A stretch of DNA of 17,780 nucleotides from an uncultured Clostridia bacterium (GTDB taxonomy: Bacteria; Bacillota; Clostridia; TANB77; CAG-508), in contig CALXAQ010000127.1 of assembly GCA_944386335.1 (NCBI GenBank), positions 1 through 17,780 of the forward strand, written 5' to 3'. The notes beneath the pieces are model-generated. The model was given only the letters and a program-made list of their open reading frames with translations, was not told where the DNA came from and searched no databases. A program made the translations under genes and the position numbers. Within the stretch, counting starts at the first letter, position 1. Every line of letters begins with the position of its first letter. Shown one piece after another: positions 14,321 through 17,780 of the stretch.

Positions 14321-15033
14321 TCTATCACATCTACTAATCCTTCCGTTGTCATACCTTCTAAATTATAATACGTATTTGGTGTTGTCCCTACAATAACCGC
14401 TTCTGCTAACAATACTTGATTCGTAATTTCTTCTTCCATCGTCTCAAATGGTGTTAAAACAATCACCGTACATTTTACCTCCAAATAAATGCGATGCATA
14501 GTTTGATTAATTCCAGCTGATGAAAATTCTGACTTTAAATCTGTTAGAACGCTACCAATCGTACACATTCTTACCTTTACTTGTGGTCCTCTTCCTGCTA
14601 GCAATTTACTTCCTAAGAAAGTTCCTAGAGAAACGGAAAATTCACTATTTTCTGTGCTATTTAATTCTTCTTGTATTTTAACTGCCACATCTGAAATAAT
14701 TTCATTTACTGGTATAACATTTGCACTAATCATAGCTATATTTCCATTATCATCTTTTGTAATCGTACATAAATCTGTATATTTATAATGTGACATAACA
14801 ATAGTAGCCTGCTCATTAGAAATTTTGGTTGCTATACTTTTAGCCATTGTTTCACATTGTTTCTCTATAACTGGTTTAATAGCCTGTAATATTATATTTC
14901 CCGTCAAAAGAGCTATCAGTATAATAAGAAAAAATTTTAATATCTTTCGTTTTCTTTGATCATCTCCTTTTTTATAAAACTTCCTCCAACGAGGCATTAC
15001 TATACGCCTTCTGGAATATATTTTGTTTTCCAT
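14317..15033 (-). CDS. yunB: Sporulation protein YunB
   Basis: YunB is a sporulation membrane protein made in the mother cell in Bacillus; its biochemical role is not settled. The 238-residue product has a basic head (SRRRIVMPRWRKFYKK), a membrane segment at about 32-50 (FFLIILIALLTGNIILQAI) and the conserved outer domain with VIPVNEIISDVA, the SVSLGTFLGSKLLAGRGPQV motif and a late LAEAVIVGTTPNTYYN stretch. I prefer the ATG at 15031-15033, because AAAGGAG lies six bases before it; an in-frame ATG at 15051 overlaps the sipL stop by one base but lacks a ribosome binding site. It is co-transcribed with sipL and ends at a terminator. Confidence 0.88.
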   Translation of the reverse strand: MENKIYSRRRIVMPRWRKFYKKGDDQRKRKILKFFLIILIALLTGNIILQAIKPVIEKQCETMAKSIATKISNEQATIVMSHYKYTDLCTITKDDNGNIAMISANVIPVNEIISDVAVKIQEELNSTENSEFSVSLGTFLGSKLLAGRGPQVKVRMCTIGSVLTDLKSEFSSAGINQTMHRIYLEVKCTVIVLTPFETMEEEITNQVLLAEAVIVGTTPNTYYNLEGMTTEGLVDVIE

Positions 15034-15050
15034 GGATTTCTCCTTTTTCA

Positions 15051-16583
15051 TTATCGAACCATTGGAATAAATAATTGTTCTCCTACATTAATTTTATTCT
15101 CATCTGCTATTTCATTAATATTTGTAATATTTTCTACCGTACTTTTAAATCTTTTTGCTATTTTCCAAAGAGTATCTCCTGGCTTTACAAAATAAATAAT
15201 CATGCTACACTTTTCTTCTTGCCTACTTTCCTCTATTTGTATCTCTTGTATCACATTTATATTTTGTTCTTTTGTAACGCCTATCCAAAACTGCATATCT
15301 ATTTTCATATCTATACTCTCATCTGGCAAGATCATAAAATCTTGATTCAAAATTTCTATATTAGTATCTAAATTTACACTTTGTACAATATCTCTGCAAT
15401 CTATAGATTGTTGAAAAGGTAACAATAACTTTTTCATATTTATTCTACCACTATTTTCCATTCCATATGAAAAAGTTAATTCTAACTCTCCTTCACATAA
15501 AATTTTATCTTTTAAAATCGTTTGATTTTGAATTGTTGGACAAATATCTACATCATAAATTTTTTGGTTTTGCAATTCTGGTATTACTTGTTTTTCTCTT
15601 ATATTACAAATATCTTGTAACACTTGTTTTTCTGCCATTGCACAAATTTTCTTTTGTTTATATACTAAATTTACTGTAGGACTATACAAATCTTGAATGA
15701 TATTTAATTCCTTTGTCTCATATACTTTACAATTTAATTCTAATTCTATTTCTACATAAATAGAATGTTCCTCTGCGTTATTTGGTTTTACTAACATATT
15801 TTTTATTTCATACTTTACTTCACAAAGATGCTGCTCTGTCACGTTAGGCATATCTATAAATCCCATTACTGGTATACTGCTAGAGACACAATTAATTCGA
15901 TTATCTGTACTTAAGTATAGCATCGTTACAACAGCATCTGCTTTTGTAAGTACTTTATTATAACTTATTTTTGTTTCCTTATTTTGAATATCCACCTTTA
16001 CTTTCATCACTTCTGCTAGTTCATCTATACTATCTATCATAATTGTATCTTTTGCATATACTTTGCAATTTCCACATCCTAATAAAGAATTTACCCTCAT
16101 ATCTTCTCGTAATAGTTGGATATCCTTTACTTGATTCATTTCTTGCATAAATTCTACTTCTTCATCGGAGAAAATTTTTGCTTCTATTTCTAATAGTCCT
16201 TTTACATTTACTTTTCTACCATTTAATACTCTACATTCTAAGGATTTTAAATTTACTTTTGTTTCTAACATTTGATCTTCTTTCGCTTTTTCTAATTCCA
16301 TCGTTTTTGCAAAGTCAAGTGTTGTGTGAAAACTTCTTATTCCTGTTTTTTCTTCATCTGCCATATACATAATGTACATTTCTATTTTCCCTTCTATTTT
16401 TATTTTTCCATCTAAAATCTCTTTTTTCTCTATACATACTGTTCCATTTGTGTTTATTGTATTTAAGACATCTGGTTTTACATCAGGAACCACAAAATCT
16501 TCTTCTACCATAAAACTATCTATTTTGGATGCAATTAATTGATTCATGCAAAGTTTCTCCTTGGCTACTACCTCGTCCGCCAT
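15051..16583 (-). CDS. sipL: SipL-like spore coat morphogenetic protein (SPOCS and LysM domains)
   Basis: SipL anchors the SpoIVA coat base layer around the forespore in Clostridioides difficile, binding SpoIVA through its C-terminal LysM domain. This 510-residue protein has DUF3794/SPOCS-type repeats (about 27-110, 240-320, 350-455) with the start signature EEDFVVPDVKPDVLN, and a C-terminal LysM (about 463-510, FVKPGDTLWKIAKRFKS to GEQLFIPMVR). Length and domain order match C. difficile SipL (about 518). GGAGG precedes the ATG. The neighbours yabG and veg upstream match the C. difficile order. A sigma-E-like promoter (ATA-N16-CATAACAT) lies just upstream, agreeing with mother-cell expression. 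Confidence 0.92.
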   Translation of the reverse strand: MADEVVAKEKLCMNQLIASKIDSFMVEEDFVVPDVKPDVLNTINTNGTVCIEKKEILDGKIKIEGKIEMYIMYMADEEKTGIRSFHTTLDFAKTMELEKAKEDQMLETKVNLKSLECRVLNGRKVNVKGLLEIEAKIFSDEEVEFMQEMNQVKDIQLLREDMRVNSLLGCGNCKVYAKDTIMIDSIDELAEVMKVKVDIQNKETKISYNKVLTKADAVVTMLYLSTDNRINCVSSSIPVMGFIDMPNVTEQHLCEVKYEIKNMLVKPNNAEEHSIYVEIELELNCKVYETKELNIIQDLYSPTVNLVYKQKKICAMAEKQVLQDICNIREKQVIPELQNQKIYDVDICPTIQNQTILKDKILCEGELELTFSYGMENSGRINMKKLLLPFQQSIDCRDIVQSVNLDTNIEILNQDFMILPDESIDMKIDMQFWIGVTKEQNINVIQEIQIEESRQEEKCSMIIYFVKPGDTLWKIAKRFKSTVENITNINEIADENKINVGEQLFIPMVR

Positions 16584-16621
16584 AATGTTTACCTCCTTTA
16601 TTTTTTATTACTTCTATGTAT

Positions 16622-16648
16622 ATGTTATGGCATAAAAAAAATTCCTAT
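16622..16648 (-). promoter_or_regulatory. Possible sigma-E promoter for sipL
   Basis: On the minus strand ATA (16646-16648) and CATAACAT (16622-16629) are 16 bases apart, fitting the sigma-E consensus ATA-N16-18-CATAnnnT. It overlaps the veg terminator. The match is short, so it could occur by chance in AT-rich DNA, but it fits the known mother-cell timing of sipL. Confidence 0.4.
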
Positions 16649-16664
16649 TGGCTTAGGAATTTTT
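16634..16664 (-). terminator. Terminator of veg
   Basis: On the minus strand AAATTCCTA pairs with TAGGAATTT around a 6-base loop, followed by a T-run. It lies just after the veg stop and before sipL. Confidence 0.8.
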
Positions 16665-16680
16665 ACTTTTTCTATTTCAC

Positions 16681-16962
16681 CTATGCTTTTACATTCATAG
16701 TTGGAGGGATAAGTGGGCAATAGTTTTCACCATCAAAAACTTCCACTTCTACTGTTCTTGTTAATACATCTGTATAACTATAGGTAACATTTCTTTCGTT
16801 TTCTTCATATTTTACTACAAAAATGTTAGGATAAGCTTTTTCAATAGTTGCTTCCTTTTCAAACGATTTGCTCCTTCCTAAAGATCCTTTGACAATAACC
16901 TTCTGTCCAATGATATCTCCGATATCACTTTTTAGATTTGTTATATCACTTTTACAAATCAT
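16681..16962 (-). CDS. veg: Veg protein
   Basis: Veg is a small, abundant, strongly transcribed Firmicute protein linked to biofilm formation and germination in Bacillus; its mechanism is unsettled. The 93-residue product carries the family core: an N-terminal helix, GQKVIVKGSLGRSK, TIEKAYPNIFVVKYEE and RNVTYSYTDVLTRTVEV. Its own promoter, with consensus -35, lies just upstream and a terminator just downstream, so it is a single-gene unit between yabG and sipL, as in C. difficile. Confidence 0.93.
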   Translation of the reverse strand: MICKSDITNLKSDIGDIIGQKVIVKGSLGRSKSFEKEATIEKAYPNIFVVKYEENERNVTYSYTDVLTRTVEVEVFDGENYCPLIPPTMNVKA

Positions 16963-16994
16963 TGATTAACCACCTACTTTTCTAAGATAGTTTT

Positions 16995-17023
16995 ATCCTA
17001 TCATAAAATGCAGAAAATGTCAA
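16995..17023 (-). promoter_or_regulatory. Sigma-A promoter for veg
   Basis: On the minus strand a perfect TTGACA (17018-17023) and TAGGAT (16995-17000) are 17 bases apart, consistent with the very strong vegetative promoter known for veg in Bacillus. Confidence 0.8.
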
Positions 17024-17116
17024 AAAGATTTTCTTTCTGTCGTTTTCTGTAACCCTTTATTTTTAGCCATTTCTTTGAATTTATTACATTTTAGTTACTA
17101 ATTTGTGACAGAAATA

Positions 17117-17671
17117 TTACAATATAATTTTTTTCTTTCCCATTGTTCCTATTCCGCTTACACCTTCTTTTCCATCTCGTAGTTCTTCTTCTATATCTTG
17201 AATCGTAAGATATTTGGTATTTTCTGTGGTAGCAATTCTTTCTGCTACAATAAGTGGATCTATAAAATCTATCATAATTCTAGCAGGTGATGAAGCAAAA
17301 TTAGCACCTACTCCCATAATTCCTTCATAATAACTTTGACAAGCACCTGCAAAGATGGCTAAACTTCCCTTTTTTTCTTCCCATTTTCTTGCTTCAGCTA
17401 CACAATTCATAAAGTGTCTAGAATTACGATAATTATAGATATCATTAAATGCTGTTCCTTTTTTTATCATCCCATCATGTCCTGTTACTACTAATATATC
17501 TGGTCTATATCTATCTAATAAAGCCCCTACATAACTAGACTGTCTATTCTCTGGAATATTCTTTACAATAGCATCTAATCCTAAACTCCTGTAATAGCGA
17601 ATCGATTTTTCACTATATCTTTTATCTCCATCTGCTGACTGTAGTTTAGTAAAGTAATTTTTTATTTTAAC
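17117..17671 (-). CDS. yabG: Sporulation protease YabG, 3' part of an interrupted gene
   Basis: YabG is a sporulation-specific cysteine protease that trims coat and cortex-related proteins (in C. difficile including SipL, SpoIVA and preproSleC). The frame is open from 17671 but has no start codon and a stop just before it (17672-17674). Similarity to YabG begins at about DGDKRYSEKS (17632 downward) and runs to the stop at 17117: DRYRPDILVVTGHDG, the NYRNSRHF stretch, IFAGACQSYYEGIMGVGANFASSPAR and the tail. The catalytic His (TGHD) and Cys (GACQS) are both present. About 105 N-terminal residues are missing. The foreign piece VKIKNYFTKL ahead of the homology and the recombinase-like frame beside it point to an inserted element rather than decay. 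Confidence 0.85.
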   Translation of the reverse strand, partial: VKIKNYFTKLQSADGDKRYSEKSIRYYRSLGLDAIVKNIPENRQSSYVGALLDRYRPDILVVTGHDGMIKKGTAFNDIYNYRNSRHFMNCVAEARKWEEKKGSLAIFAGACQSYYEGIMGVGANFASSPARIMIDFIDPLIVAERIATTENTKYLTIQDIEEELRDGKEGVSGIGTMGKKKIIL

Positions 17672-17672
17672 T
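17624..17672 (-). other. Predicted element-yabG junction (attachment site)
   Basis: YabG similarity stops near the DGD codons (17624-17632) and the putative recombinase stops at 17662-17664, so the crossover point must lie in this interval. The shared core should reappear at the far end of the element, outside the window. Its exact bases cannot be fixed with one end only. Confidence 0.5.
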
Positions 17673-17778
17673 TAAAATTAAATCTAATCTCTAATGTTCT
17701 ATCTTCATTAAAAATTACTTCACTTACTAATTCATTTAAATAATTCATTAAATTGTCTTTATTTTTAAATTCTTTAAA
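17662..17778 (-). CDS. C-terminus of a probable large serine recombinase (partial)
   Basis: The last 38 codons of a minus-strand gene that runs off the right edge. The peptide begins FKEFKNKDNLMNYLN and ends EVIFNEDRTLEIRFNFKLK. It has the alternating hydrophobic pattern and the final [acidic]-x-T-[LI]-E-[IV]-x-F-x-F strand typical of the C-terminal end of large serine recombinases in Clostridia elements (for example the SpoIVCA-like class). Its stop lies inside the presumed junction with yabG, the usual place of an element's recombinase gene. The identification rests on a short tail and context, so a different mobile-element protein is possible. Confidence 0.5.
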   Translation of the reverse strand, partial: FKEFKNKDNLMNYLNELVSEVIFNEDRTLEIRFNFKLK

Positions 17779-17780
17779 TT

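Noticed and set aside
17117..17671. yabG broken by the same CGG-type frameshift
   Set aside because: There is no CGG in this frame, and the sequence beyond the break does not resume YabG in any frame within the window.

Overview
The window comes from an endospore-forming, very AT-rich Clostridia-type Firmicute, probably an anaerobic gut lineage. The evidence is the gene content: a spoVA operon, SipL-, YunB-, Veg- and YabG-like genes in clostridial order, a sporulation-type GH18 protein, infC-rpmI-rplT and rplM-rpsI operons, and strong Gram-positive ribosome binding sites with A/T-rich synonymous codons.

Layout. At 1-1015 lies deoD (+) between terminators. At 1035-4229 a minus-strand block holds a GH18/SH3 membrane-anchored protein, an unrecognised 307-residue protein and greA. 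At 4468-6588 a plus-strand operon encodes a dodecin followed by SpoVAC, SpoVAD and SpoVAE, the forespore channel proteins for dipicolinic acid. At 6711-8215 are a coiled-coil protein built of tetrapeptide repeats and a HAD nucleotidase. At 8309-9847 the infC-rpmI-rplT operon (minus) and the rplM-rpsI operon (plus) diverge from back-to-back promoters; infC has a leader attenuator and appears to start at AUC. At 10919-14186 are an unrecognised membrane-anchored protein and a SufC-SufB-like pair. At 14317-16962 are yunB, sipL and veg. At the right edge is yabG.

Three observations stand out. (1) spoVAC and sufC each need a +1 frameshift, and both shifts fall at an in-frame CGG codon where skipping the C restores a conserved Gly codon (GGT or GGA) inside a family hallmark: the GAGSLIP stretch of SpoVAC and the Walker A motif of SufC. 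Reading about 5,000 codons by eye, I found no other in-frame CGG. This suggests that CGG is poorly decoded or unassigned in this organism and acts as a +1 recoding signal, although paired assembly errors are not excluded. (2) yabG is split: its catalytic 3' part is intact, but homology stops at about 17630-17640, and a different reading frame follows that looks like the C-terminus of a large serine recombinase ending at 17662. This is the arrangement of a sporulation-gene intervening element, as in the sigK skin element, here in yabG. (3) Long homopolymers (17 A in spoVAD, 16 T in the membrane protein gene) sit inside open frames and could cause slippage.

Most genes serve translation and transcription (IF3, L35, L20, L13, S9, GreA), Fe-S assembly (SufC/SufB-like), purine salvage (DeoD) or spore formation (SpoVA channel, SipL coat anchor, YabG coat protease, YunB, GH18). 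No rRNA, tRNA or CRISPR array was seen.
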